Assembly: GCF_030867145.1 (NCBI RefSeq)
Contig: NC_134440.1
Location: 620,001 to 684,000 of the forward strand
Length of the DNA stretch: 64,000 nucleotides
From: Opisthocomus hoazin
Lineage: Eukaryota; Chordata; Aves; Opisthocomiformes; Opisthocomidae
Direction: 5' to 3'
Position numbers and translations under genes: made by a program. The notes under the pieces are model-generated. The model did not search any database, was not told the DNA's origin, and saw only the letters and a program-made list of their open reading frames with translations. Below, one piece after another: positions 11,932 to 23,402 of the stretch. How positions within the stretch are numbered: position 1 is the first letter of the stretch; the number at the start of each line of letters is the position of its first letter.

Positions 11932-14199
11932 CTGCAAGGGAGAGGCCAGGGGCAGGCGTCACGCCGGGAGCGGGGGCTTCGGCACGGACCTCCGCGGGCG
12001 CCAGGCTGGGGGTCAGTGGGGCAGCCCCCCCGACCCCGGCTCACAGCCCCCCTGGAGATGCAGCTCCCCCTGCTCCGACCAGGCCGACGCAGCCGGGGGG
12101 TCCCGGCCCCCCCCGTGCCCTTGAGCTGCCCTTGCCTTGCTCGCCGCCCGCCCGGGGGGGCAGCGGCGTTGGCTATTTTTACCGCCCGCCCGCCGCGGCC
12201 ATATGGCCGAGCCACGGCCACCGGCACAGCAGCTGCAGCCGAGGCTGCCGGGGCAGCGTGCCGGGGAGGGGGGCGGCATGCTGGGCGCCCATGGGACCCC
12301 CGGAGCCCCCCGGCAGCAGGAGCAGCTTCGTGGGGCAGCCACGGGCCCAGCGGGGACCCAGTGGCACCCAAAGCCCCACGCGGCCCCTCCGGCTCTCGCA
12401 CACGCGGCTGCTGCGGCTGCCGGCTACGGAGGGGCCATTTCACGCCGAGACCTGGGCGCGTGCCACGCTGCCCTGCCACCCCCTGTCCCCCTCTGTCCCC
12501 CCCCGCGTGCCACCGCTCTGCTCCGCTCCCCCCCTGGGGATGCAGCGGGGAGCGGGGGGGACGCGGGCACCGGGGGAGAGCGTGGCACGGCCACGGGCTC
12601 ACGGCCCGCAGGTCAGAGACCCCCGTGGCCACCTCTCGCTCTGCCAAACCTCGCTGCCCGCTCGCGGGGGGTCCCTATTTATGCCCCCCCCCCAAAGCGA
12701 CGCAGCCCCAGGGTGCAAAATGAGGGGGCACCAAGAGGCCGAGCCGCGGGCTGAGCATCGCCTCGGGCAGGCCCTGCCTCAGTTTCCCTCCCGCGGCACC
12801 GGGCTGGCAGCACCAGCTCTGCCCGGTGAGGGGTCCCCAGCGCATGTGGGCGCAGCACGGAGCCGCGGGACCCCTGAACCTGCCGTGGGTCAGGTCTGTC
12901 CCCAGCCGGCTCCGCTCCCCCCCGCCTGCACCCCAGCTCGGGGACCAGCAGCCCCGGGAGGGGGGGACAACAAAGCCCCTGGGGCAGCCCCGCGCTGGCA
13001 GCCGCCCCGGGCACCGCAGCTCCCCCCGCCCCGGCACCTCGGGGGGAACCAGCCCCTTCCCGAGGCTGCTGCACCCCCCCTGTGTGGATCCAGGGGCCCG
13101 GATCCCACCGGCAGCCCCGACACCCCAGCACGTCCCCCAGCCCCGGGCAGGGGCTGGGAGCTGGGGAAGGAGCCCACCACCGCAGCCTCGGGCACCCAAG
13201 GAGCTCGGCCCACGGGGGGGTCCCCGAGCACAGGACAGAAAAATGCCCCCCCCGCTCGGATCAGATCCCACCACGGGGGGCTTCGCTGGCACGTGGGGGC
13301 AACACCAGAGCTGGGGCAGGGCTGGCGGTGGTCCTGCCCGTCCCGCCTGCCCCCGGCACAGCCGAGAGCCCCCCCGGTCCCGCGGCCACGGCGTGGGGTG
13401 CTGAGGCCCAGGCGCTGGGCTGGATGGGGCCTTCGCAGCACCCGGGGGGGCCCAGAGCCCCCCGACCCCAAACAGCCCTCTGTGCCTGGGGGTCTGGACC
13501 ACGGCCTCCCCTCGGCTCCCGGGGATGGGGCTCTGCACCCCCCCCCCAGCACCCTTCCACTGTGACCCCCAGCGCTGGGGCAGACAAAGAGCCGGTGGGG
13601 GGGCTGGGGGTCGGGGTGGAGGGGCAGGGGCAGGACGGAGCTGGGGGGCTGAGAAGGGGCAGGACAGGGTTGGGGCAGGATGCGGCTGGAGCTGGAGGGG
13701 CAGGGAAGGGACCGGGGGTGCTGGGAAGGGATGGGATGGGACTGGAGGGGCTGGGATGTGGTTGGGGGTACTGGGAAGGGGCAGGATGGGGCTGGATGAG
13801 GACAGGGCTGGGGGGCTGGGGCAGGATGGGGCTGGGGGTGCTGGGAAGGGGCAGGAGGGGCTGGGAAGGGGCAGGATGGGGCTGGGGCAGGACAGGGCTG
13901 GAGCTGGAGGGGCTGGAGGGGCTGGGGGGGCAGGGAGGGGGCTGGGGGTGCTGGGAAGGGGCGGGCTGGGGCAGGACGGGGCTAGAGCTGGAGGGGCTGG
14001 GGGGACTGGGGGGGCAGGAAGGGGGCGGGAGGGGCTGGGGGGGCTGGGAAGGGGCGGATGGGGCAGGGAAGCGGCCGGCTGGAGGGCCAGGGCCGGGGTC
14101 CCACCGCCCCGGGCCGGGGTCCCGCCCCGCGCCCCGCTCCCCGTCCGCCCCGCTCCCCCCGGCCCCGCCGCGCCGGGCGCATTGCGGTGCCGCCGCCTC
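11932..14199 (-). other. DIRAS1: Putative DIRAS1 5' intron
   Basis: The acceptor at 11933-11932 shows that at least one upstream non-coding exon exists. The sequence is GC-rich with long but unrecognisable open frames. A candidate donor on the minus strand, GACGCG|GTGAGG near 14200, would place a non-coding exon 1 in the CpG island just to the right. This is a guess from splice-site appearance and from the human gene having a non-coding first exon. Confidence 0.35.
13590..14065. repeat. GGGCTGGGG/GGGCAGGA minisatellite
   Basis: About 470 bp of imperfect copies of short units such as GGGAAGGGGCAGGATGGGGC, in variable arrangements. Strand-asymmetric G-runs make quadruplex formation plausible. 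It lies beside the CpG island that probably drives DIRAS1. Confidence 0.8.
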
Positions 14200-14480
14200 A
14201 CCGCGTCCTGCCCGGGATCCGCCCTCGGCTGCGGGGCCTCAGCGCATGGCCCGGCCCGGGCGCTCCCGGCGCGGCGGGGCCCGGTGCGGGGCGGTGCGGC
14301 GCGGCTCGGTGCGGTGCGGCGGGGCCGGCTCGGTGCGGTGCGGCCGGCTCGGTGCGGTGCGGCCGCCGCAGAGCCGATCCCGCCCCGCCGCCGGCCCCGC
14401 CCGCCGCGCCCGCCCCGCCCGGGGCCGCCGGACCCCCGCACCCAGCCCCGAGCGGCTCCGGGACGGGCGACGGCAGCGGC
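14100..14480 (-). promoter_or_regulatory. CpG island, candidate DIRAS1 promoter and first exon
   Basis: Very CpG-dense sequence containing tandem GGTGCGGCGCGGCTC-like words between 14280 and 14370. A minus-strand donor-like site lies near 14200. The position 2.3 kb upstream of the DIRAS1 coding exon, between two same-strand genes, makes it the best promoter candidate, but no transcript evidence is visible. Confidence 0.35.
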
Positions 14481-14489
14481 GGGGCCGGG

Positions 14490-14830
14490 AGGGCCGGGGA
14501 CAGACGGACGGGGATGGGGACACACAGACAGGGATGAGGACGCGGAGATGGGGACAGACGGACGGGAAGGGGACGGACAGACAGGGACACAGGGGGATGG
14601 GGCTGCACGGAGAGGGACAGACGGACAGGGCTGGGGACAGGAACACTCGGACAGGGACAGACGGACAGGGATGGGGGCACGCGGGGCTGGGGACAGACGG
14701 ACGGGGACAGAGCGGGACGAGGACGCCGGGGCAGGCGTGTGGACGCACGGCCAGGGACCCCCCCACGGCCACAGACGCAGGGACAGGCGGGTGGGGACAC
14801 GGGGACAGGGGGACACCCCGCCCGGACAGA
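14490..14830. repeat. GACAGACGGACAGGGA tandem repeat
   Basis: Roughly 340 bp made of variants of GGGACAGACGGACAGGGAT, with units of about 14-30 bp. Both strands stay open in several frames because the repeat lacks stops, which explains the long spurious frames here. Confidence 0.8.
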
Positions 14831-15149
14831 CGGACACCCACGGCCCGAGCCCGCGGGGACGTCTCACGGAGCCCACGCGCGGGGTGCTCTGTCCCCTCCC
14901 CGCGCCCCGCCGGGACCCCCAAACCCCGCAAGGGACCCCGAGCCGCTCCCGGCAGCAGCACCCGGCCCCCCCCCCCCCCTCCGAGGGGACAGGCGGGGGG
15001 TCCTGGGGTGGCACCCGCTGGGCCCGGGGGACCCTCGGTGCCGGTCGAGGGGGCCCGGTGCCCGCTCTGAGGGTCCCGCAGCGGCGGGGCGGGGGGTGCG
15101 GGGGGGCTGAGTGACTCCCCGCGCTCGCAGCAATTAAAACCCGCAGCAG

Positions 15150-15370
15150 CCGTTAATGGCGGCGGGGGGGGTTGCGGGGCCGTGGCGGCACCCACGCGGC
15201 TGTCACGGCGCAGCCCGGGGGCGGGGGGGGGGCCCCGCGGGGGACAGCAGCCCCCCCCCTCCCCCTCCCCCTCCCCCCGAGGGATGAATGAGCTCGCGAG
15301 CCCCGCGGCCCCGCCCCCGCCCCATTCATCGCTCGCCGAGCCACGCGCCGGGCGGAACCACGGCGGTACC
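15150..15370. other. Second CpG-rich stretch between DIRAS1 and SLC39A3
   Basis: Contains CpG-dense sequence and GGGCGGGG-type Sp1 words (for example near 15310 on the minus strand). It could be an alternative DIRAS1 start region. There is no recognisable coding content. Confidence 0.25.
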
Positions 15371-15379
15371 GGGGCGGGG

Positions 15380-17821
15380 GGGGAGGTGGGGTGGGGGTCG
15401 TATCCCGCCGTCCCCAGGGGTCTGGCCTCCCTTGGGGACACGCGTGGGCCCCGGGGGACGGCGACACCGAAGGGGGGGCGGAGCCGCAGACAGGGCCCAT
15501 CCTCCCCCTCTCCCACAGCACCCAGGGCAATACCCCCCCTCCGGGGGGAGCACCCCCAGGGCTGAGGGGGCACAGCCCAGCACTTCACAGCCCCCCTCCC
15601 CACTCCCACAGCCCCCCAGAAGAAGGAAGGGGGTAAAAAGGGGGGCCCAGGCCATTCCCCCGCTGTCCCCCAGGGACATGGGGGACCCCCCACCCCTGCT
15701 CCCCATAGCCAACCCCCCCGGAGCCTTGGGGTGCTGGTGAGGAAACCTCCCCGTGACAGCTCGGCGGGGCCTTAGCACATCAGCTGCGTGACTGCAGCCG
15801 GAGCCACGCGGGAGGAAGGATGAGGAAGAGGAGAGGGGGAAACACAGCACCAGGGGATGCTGTGACCTCGGGGCCCTGCTTCCACTGGCACTGCGGGAGC
15901 TGCTCGCCTTCGCCCCGTCACGGGGGGGGAAGCCCCCCAAGCAGAGGGCTGGGTGCCGGCCCCGTGAGGCAGAGGCAGGGGCTGCACCCGAGCAGGGACG
16001 CTGGGCGCTGCGCTCCCCCCGCGTCCCCCCAGCACGGAGCGACATGGCCCTGTGCTGCCTGTGAGGAGGGAAATAACACACACAGAGGTTTATACCACGT
16101 CAAGACAGATTACGTTCTCATCAGGCCCTGCTAATTTGTGTCATCTGAGGCCTAAAATAACCCATCCTCCCTCCCCCCCTTCCACTCCAGGTTTCTCAAA
16201 GCAAGATTAATTGACTGTGGTAGGCTGCAGCAATTAAAACACCCAGCACCAGGAACTGTCAGATGATCCTCATCAGCCTCCATATGCTGCAGCCCTGCCA
16301 ACCACTGGCTCCAAGCTGCTGCTTCGCAGTCTCCCCCATCCTTCTCGCTGCTTGGATCACGCTAACAGGGGCTGCACCACAGCCAAGCCCGCTCCACGGC
16401 GTTGCAATTCCATCAGCGCTTCCCCGAGCTCCGCTCTGCCTGCGGAAGCTGCTGCCGAAGCGAAGGCTACGGCTGATTAAAATGCATCCCCCCGGGAGAG
16501 GCTGGCGAGGAGCTGCAGTTCCCGGGCGGGCTGTGGAGCGGGAGCCGCTGATGGCCGCAGCCCCGGAGGGAGCGGGAAGGGGGGGTTCCCTGCTCCAGCC
16601 TCTGCTCCCGGCCCAGCAGGGCAAAGCCGAAGGATGACGAGGGGACAGCAGCTGGGTGAGCTTCCCTGGGGGCCACACTCTGGAGGCATGGAGAGATCTG
16701 CTCGTGCGCAGTCAGACGCCAAGTGCCTCTGATCAGCCCTTCCACAACCTCATCCACCCCCAGGGAAGAGATTTCTCTCCTTTGAAAACACCGAGCAAAG
16801 GCCCTGCAGAGCCTCTGTAAGGCAGCGCGGCCGCGCGAGCCTGCCGGCTGCGAGCGCAGAGGCTGCGGGAGCAGCCCCGCAGCTGCGTTTGGCGGCGACC
16901 GCTGCGCCCATCTCGCTGCAGACCCTTTAAACACGAGCACTTGCCCTGAAATATTAATGCTGGGAATTGCTGCTGCCCATTGCTTCCGAGCTAATGGATC
17001 CCAGGCGCCGCGAGTGCTGCGGAAGGGCCTTCAGCCAGGGACGGGAGGATTCACAACCGCTACATTAACACACGGCTGGGGGCTGGCGCTGGGCTGTGCT
17101 CAGCGTACGGATGAGATGCGGAGAACGAAGCACGGGACAGGGGCAGGGCCTGGCCTCATTTCTTCCGTTAATCACTCTCAGAAAGGCAAGCTCCCGCAGC
17201 CGCTCCTGGGTTAAGATGGCAGCTCTGCTCCGGGGAGCTGCGGCACCAGGCAGCGCAGCCGCCCCAGAAGGGACGTTATTTTTGGCAGCTATCACAACCA
17301 GGTTTTGCTCAAAACTAAGCTGGCAGAAGCAGCTTAGTGCAGCTGTGCAATCCATGATCCCACCTGCTTTCTGCTACTGCTTCTCACCTTCTGGGACCCC
17401 GAGAGCCAAGGAAGCAGACTCTCAGCCACAGCCTCTGCGGCGGGGGTCGGGGGGAAGGAGGGAGGGGGCTGGCTCCGCAGATTAACAGGAAACCACACGC
17501 TTGAAGAGCTCTTTGCAGGCGGCCTTAGAACCAGGTTCTTAACATTTGCATCGACTAATCTCTGCCCAAGCTGCTGCACCCGCAGGTCCAATGGGCAGGG
17601 ACAATACCTTGTGACACCCACACTGGGACACTCCTCATTTTTATCTGCCTCTGAGCACACAGGAAGAAGTTCTCTTTCAGGTCAGTACAGAAATGCCACC
17701 TGGACTGGGATGTTTCACTTGGCTGTGGAGCTTCAGTGTCCGCCTCAGCCGAAGCAGAGGCTCGTCTCCGGTGCCGTTTGCAAGGGAAGGAGGTGAGGTT
17801 TGCTTCCCATCGCTCCCATGC
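15380..17821. other. Intergenic DNA and undefined SLC39A3 3' UTR
   Basis: The SLC39A3 3' UTR must begin at 17821 and run leftward, but I find no AATAAA or ATTAAA on the minus strand, so its end is not defined. No other gene is recognised. The open frames here are short or compositionally biased. Confidence 0.4.
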
Positions 17822-19297
17822 TCACCACTTGAAGAAGACCAGCCCAGCCAGAGCTGCGTAGCCCAGCACCAGGAAGAGAACCTTCAAGAGACGGTCGTTC
17901 TTGTCTTCCAACTCCTTTGCAAGCACCTCAAAGAAGGTGATGAACAAGAAAGTGCCGCCTGCGATTCCTTGCAGGAGCAGGGAAGTAATGTTGCTGGCCG
18001 TGTTTTGGGTGCTCTCAATCCCCATCCCAATGCTAATGCCCAGAGGAATCATCAGGCTCACCGTCACAGCCATCTTCACGGCATCCTTCAGCGGCAACGA
18101 GGTTTTGGCCATGCTGATGCCCAACGCCACCGCTACCAGCGTCTCGTGAATGGCAACTCCCAGGAACAAGCTCATGACTTTGCCGCCCTCCTCCTGCAAG
18201 CCGAGGGCCAGTCCCTCGAAGATGGAGTGCGTACACAAAGCAAACGCCAGCCCGATGAGCCGTAAGGGGCTGGAGCGGGAGAGCTCCTGGATATTCAGGC
18301 CGTGGCTGTGGGAGTGGTGACCGTGTTCACTGTACAACGGGCGCCCTCGGGAAGAAGCAATGAAGGGACTCTCATATTCCGAGTCACTCCCGACATCCGA
18401 ACCGGCATTGAAGGTCTCCAAGTCAATGAAGGAGGGCTTTTCCTTCTGGAAGGTCAAGATGAGCTGCTCCACAAAGACCGTCACAAAGAAGCCGACCATC
18501 ATGATGGTCTCGGCCACCGGGTAGTCCGTGGTCACATTCCCCTGCCTGAGAACTTCATCGAGCTGGAATGAAGCAAACAATCCACACCTTCAATCAACCA
18601 ACCACCTTTGTCCCTCTAAAAGGAAACATTCCCAAAGTTAAAATTGCTAAATTGATCTACGATGCTTTAACACCCTTGTATACAGGCCTTGATGTCAGAT
18701 ACAGGACCCCGTTTGCCTCCCAGTGGAAGGTCGGTGGCTGTCTGAAAGTTTCAGACACATGCCGAGTGGCAGGAGTTTTGAGCCTCACACCCCAGGCAAC
18801 GCTCAGCCTCCTCCTGCATCAAAACCCCCTCCAGTTGCTCCATGCAGACAGTCAGCAGTAGCCAAATGGGAGGCGGGCAAAGCTCGCCCTCGTGAGCTGA
18901 AGCACCAGGCACAGCACAGCCATCTGAGGTGGCTTCCTGGGCCGCTCTGGCAAGACACAGACCCTTCCCCCCCACTTCCCGAGGGGCAGGGGGCCTGGGC
19001 TCCTGCAGGGCACACGAGGGGAGGGTGCTCCCTGATCTACTCCATGGCACAAGTTCGTTAACGCTGCCCGAGAGGCTCGTGAGCAGTTACCTTTCCTCTC
19101 ACGGCAGGCAGCAAGGCATTGAAGCAAGTGGCCAGGAAGACGCCTCCTCCAAAAGAATTGCAGAGGGCAAGGACCTTCTTAGAGCGATGAGCTTTCTCAT
19201 AATCAGCCTCAATTATCTTGACAGGCAGGAGGGACCCAGCCAGCATGAGGACACAGATGCCCAGCAGACACAGCACTTTGATGGCCACAATCTTCAT
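17822..19297 (-). CDS. SLC39A3: SLC39A3 (ZIP3) zinc transporter, two coding exons
   Basis: Exons join(19297..19091, 18562..17822) give 315 codons, one residue more than human ZIP3. The donor AAG|GTAACT and acceptor TTCCAG|CTCGAT are clean and phase 0. The protein has an N-terminal membrane segment, the conserved LLPVKIIEADYEKAHRSKK region, a loop with PSFIDLETFNAGSDVGSDSE that is nearly unchanged from human, and a histidine-rich stretch HGHHSHSHG (about residues 149-157). The metal-binding helices IV and V carry HSIFEGLALG (H181) and HETLVAVALGIS (H208, E209). ZIP3 imports zinc across the plasma membrane into the cytosol. An internal methionine at the right edge of the second coding exon's open frame is not the start, because it lies in the intron. 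5' non-coding exon(s) must lie upstream. Confidence 0.96.
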
Positions 19298-22271
19298 CGT
19301 GCTTCCTGGTGGAGGCTCCCCGCCACGGGCCCTGAGGCTGGTGGCTCTTGGGGGTCCCTCCAGCTGTGGTTAGAGTGGGTACATCAGCAGGGGACGGCAC
19401 AGACAGACCTCCAGAGAAGCGTTCTCCTGGGCTCTGTGCCTGTGGGCGGGAGTAAAACAAGAGAGGCTTTCCCACATCAGCACTCACTGTGTGGCACAGC
19501 ACCTCGCATCCCAAACCACGCCAGCCTCTGTACAGCAACCACCTCAGCTCCCAGAGGCAACGGGCAGAGATGACAGCGGCAGCACCTCACACACAGCCAG
19601 CAGAGAAAAATTTAACTGCAGCAAACAGTAACTTAAAAACCTTGCGAGAATTGTACTGGCCACACAGGACTGGCACAGCCTCAGTTTTTGGAGGTTTCAC
19701 TTGAAACACCTACGCCGTGACAGACACAGAATGCTCAATCCTGCAATAAGATCCACCCGAGTCCAACCAAAGGATCAAGCCTTTGGTTTTTAACCACGAG
19801 AAAACAACACGGACTTGAGCTGTTGGTATCTGTCACCCAGAAATGAACTGAAAGATCTCCCTTCGGCATTCACACGGGTTTTTTGAAACGAGACTATCAG
19901 ATTCCTTCCTGCGCGGCTCCCTGAGCCACTGTCACACCTCGCTGGGGGGGCTGCAGCCTCTACCATTGGTTGGTTGCTCTGTCCCAGGAGCCAGTGGAAG
20001 TTTCAACAGCCAATCAATAAGCACATCTCTAAAGGAAACCCTACAGAGAAATCACTGCAAGGTTCTCTACTGTCCACAGGGTGTAACAGAAGAGGAGGCG
20101 AGGTTGTTTCATACAAGAGAAAACTGAGAGATTTGAGTGGCCTAGGTCATGAAAATCGACTTAATTTGAAATGTTTCCATCCAGGTTACATGCAGTGGGA
20201 GTGAAACTTGTTTTCCTAAAATAATTTTACAAAATAACAGTGTTAAATCTATTTATAAAAACACAAACGTGAACAGATCCCTCTACCGCTGCGCCTTGCA
20301 GCAGCACAGCCGGCACCTCGGAGGATTTCACTCACCGCTTGCACCGAGCTGACTTGTGGGTCACCTCAGCAGCACTTCGAGCAGGTTCCCTCGCAGGTCA
20401 CCCAGGTTTGGGCTGCCAGATGGCCCCAAGCACTGACGGGACGCTGCAGCGCACATCGGGGTACAGAACTAAAACAGAACGCTTCCAGTCACGCTGACAC
20501 CCACACCTGTGATGGACAAGGTAAATAATTGGATACCTGTTTGCTGGAGCGGCAAATTAAGCTTAATACAAAAGTTTCCTGAGGCTAAAGTCTCCCTCGA
20601 GGCTGACAGTATTAATCACTGTCACCACTTCTGTGCAGCAGGCTGCATAAATGGCGCTTTTATTAAAAGGGAAGTGGGAGACTGAATGACTCTCTACTTT
20701 TTCAGAGTCTGCAGTTCCAGCAGAAGCGAGCAGAGAGGTCATGGCAGTCAGGACATCTGCGGCAGGTCTGCTTCTCAGCCGGGCGTCCACGGGAAGCGAC
20801 GTTCGTCAGCAGAAAACCCTACTCAGATGACACTGATTAACTCACTCCCTGGCGAACCCCGCAGACGAGCCAGGTATGAACAAGCCCAGAGCCTGAATCT
20901 CGGTGTACGTTGACAGGGCGTCCGCAGCAGGCAGCCTGTCACCGTGGCTGATGAGCAGGCTCCCTCTCCAGAGACGGTCGACTCCAGGACTGCCAAGGCT
21001 CGTCAGCGCCGTGCTGACACAGCTAACGAGTCACCCTGCCTTTGTAAAGCACGCGCTGCGGTTTCAGCATCAACAGAACGACAAGGGTTTCGCCTCACAC
21101 GGTGACAGCATGTTGTCATGCCAAGCTTTTCAAATGAACTCACTCCCAAAACGACATTAGCAACAATGCCTTGGGATCGCAGCTCACGAGAGCTCGCGAC
21201 TGCACCAGCCGGGTGCGACGGCACCGCCCTCACCTGCTGCGTCAGGCGGCCAGACAGCTCCCAGGGCAGAGGAGCGGAAGAAAAACCTCCTTTTCCAGAA
21301 CTCACACCCCTCTAGAGCACGCCTGGCTTCCACTCAGAAATTCAGAACACACCCAACTTGATCCTTTTTTCCTTCTCTTTTTAACCCAGTAACAGCCCCA
21401 CTAAAGCGCAAAGCCTCCAGCTCCTGACAGCAGGGGAGCGGCTGCCCTCCAGTGCCCCCTGACCCGAGGCGGAAGGCGCTGAGTGAAAAATGAAGCAGCA
21501 AGTGCAGAAATACCTCGTACTTCTCCTCCCCTGCTCTTTCCCACAGCCCAGCGTTCAGGAGCCAGCACCGCCGGTGCCTGGATTATTTCAGCAGCCTGAA
21601 AGCTTCTGTAATAAAGAATTAAGGCAGGTACTGCTTGGCTTAGAGGCTGTTAAACAGAGCGGACAGCCCCCTGTGGAAGGAAAAAAAAAGGTTTCCTTAT
21701 GCACAATCCTTTAAATCTCAGTTTTTCTGTCAAAAGCACACTCATGATGCCCCAAACACCCCGTGATGCTGACGCCAGGCTGGATTCCCCCCGAGCTGTG
21801 CTGGCCCCGGCACCTCCAACACCTGAGCCCGCTTAGAATCACCCGGCCACCCGGGAGAAGGGGGTGCTGGGCGGGGGGGACCCTCCTAGGCTTAAACCTG
21901 CTTCAGAGTCCCAAAAGGGTGCAGAGATAGGGGGGCTACAGGGGTCTCTGGGAGAGGGGGGCGGCAGCTCGGCCTGGGAGCCCCTCACAGCGGGGACGGG
22001 GCCCGGCCTGAGGCCCCGCTCTGCCGTGGGCCCCGTCACCCCCCGCACCCCACGACCCCGCCACCGACCCCCACCCCCCAGTACCTCAGCAACACCCCCC
22101 GCAGCCCCGGCGTCACCCCCGCGACGCCTCCCGGCCCCCGCAGCCCCGCCACCACCTCACGAAACCGCCCCCGGCCCCCCCGTACCCCAACCGCCACCCC
22201 CGGTTACCGCGGCAACGGCCCCCTCCCCTCACGCACCGGCTCCCGCTCGCGCCCCGTCCAGGCAGACTCAC
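19298..22271 (-). other. SLC39A3: SLC39A3 5' intron and leader
   Basis: A candidate leader acceptor (CCTCAG on the minus strand) lies a few tens of bases upstream of the ATG. The rest holds no recognisable exon. The first exon is likely the stretch ending at 22272 in the CpG island. Confidence 0.45.
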
Positions 22272-22560
22272 GCAACGGTGCCCGCCCACGACCGCCGTCC
22301 CATTGGCCGCGGCGTGAAGACCGACTGCCCATTGGACGCAAGGGCCGCCCGTCAGCCCGCCCACGCCCTACGAGGGCCATTGCGGGGCGCCGCTGAATAG
22401 CGCCCGCAGGCAACGCGGACGGCGGCGGCGGGTTCCGGGGCGGCGGCGGCCCCGCAGAGCTGTCCGTGGCGGCCGGTGCTGAGCGGGGCAGCGGCGGGGC
22501 CGGGCCGGGCAAACCGGGGGAGACCCTGGGACAGCAGCCCCCACCGCCCCCCCCCCCCGG
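22272..22560 (-). promoter_or_regulatory. SLC39A3: SLC39A3 CpG-island promoter and candidate exon 1
   Basis: On the minus strand two CCAAT boxes (plus-strand CATTGGCC near 22299 and CATTGGAC near 22329) precede an exon-like stretch that ends in TTGC|GTGAGT, with the donor at 22271-22270. The island is CpG-dense from about 21.95 to 22.56 kb. The human gene also has a non-coding first exon. The last base before the donor is C rather than G, which weakens the call slightly. Confidence 0.5.
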
Positions 22561-23385
22561 CCCTGCAGGTCTGCGGCTGCGTTCAGTTAAAGAAACCTGT
22601 AAATTCGGTTAAAATAGCACAACCTGCCGGCTGCAGCAGGCCCCAGGGAGAGCCAAGAGACCTAAAATATAAAAATCCATTGTGTTGCTGTCAGCATGGC
22701 TCCCAGAGGGGAACCACGGGGGGCTGGAAGCAAACCCGCTCTGCCGAAAGCGGGCTGGCAGCTCCCCGCTTCGAGCTCAGCCACAGCCACAGCGGGGCTG
22801 GCAGGACCCAGAGCCGCAGCCACCAAAACCAGTATCCAGCTCCACCCCCCTCCATCAGGGACTGGAAAAAAAAAATTGCAGGAGCACTTGCCCTGGAGAG
22901 CTGCACGTTGAACTCAGCAGCACAAAAAGAAAGCCATTAAGAGACATGAAGAAATGGATCCAAGCTACAGGAGAGCAAGCGGGGTAAGGAAAGGAAACAG
23001 CACTAAAATTACCTGAAAAGGAAGGAAAAAAAAATCCCTGCAGTTTCCCCTCCTTTGGGGAAACTCTTGCCCAACTCTTTCCTGCTGTCCTGCAGTCTGG
23101 AACTTCTCCTTTTGTTAGGGTACAAAAGCTGGCTGGAGAGAACTTAAAGGGAGCACGGGAAGCAGAAATAGAAAGAGAGCCTTCCTCCTTCTGTGCAGCA
23201 GAGACACACAGCCAGGAGCATTTCAGCAGGAAAGAACAAAAAACTGGGAGAGGTGGGTAAAACCCACAGGAGGCTGTGCCTCCCCGATGGTGCGGAGCCC
23301 TGAGCCCGCAGCCCAACGCACACCCGGGCCAGCCCCAGGCCCGCGCCTTGCTCCAGTCAGCCGGGCAAGAGGGATAACAAAGAAA
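22561..23385. other. Intergenic DNA between SLC39A3 and SGTA
   Basis: No conserved exon seen. Ordinary unique-looking sequence with no obvious repeat. Confidence 0.5.
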
Positions 23386-23396
23386 GTGTCCAAATA

Positions 23397-23402
23397 TTTT
23401 AT
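23397..23402 (-). terminator. SGTA: Poly(A) signal of SGTA
   Basis: TTTATT on the plus strand (AATAAA on the minus) lies about 1.7 kb downstream of the SGTA stop codon, within the AT-rich words AAATATTTTATTC. This implies a 3' UTR of about 23385-25101. A second TTTAT-like word lies close by, so the exact cleavage site is uncertain. Confidence 0.6.

Noticed and set aside
11911-11937. Nine extra codons at the DIRAS1 N-terminus (MQRQHLRVT)
   Set aside because: The splice acceptor at 11933-11932 removes the upstream ATG from the mature message, and MPEQ matches the family start.
12675-15070. Very long overlapping frames on both strands (up to 779 codons)
   Set aside because: They come from the G-rich and GACAG minisatellites, which lack stop codons in several frames; no splice structure or recognisable domain.
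18563-18580. SLC39A3 translation starting at the internal MFASFQ methionine
   Set aside because: These codons lie upstream of the acceptor TTCCAG and are intronic; the conserved N-terminal exon at 19.1-19.3 kb supplies the true start.
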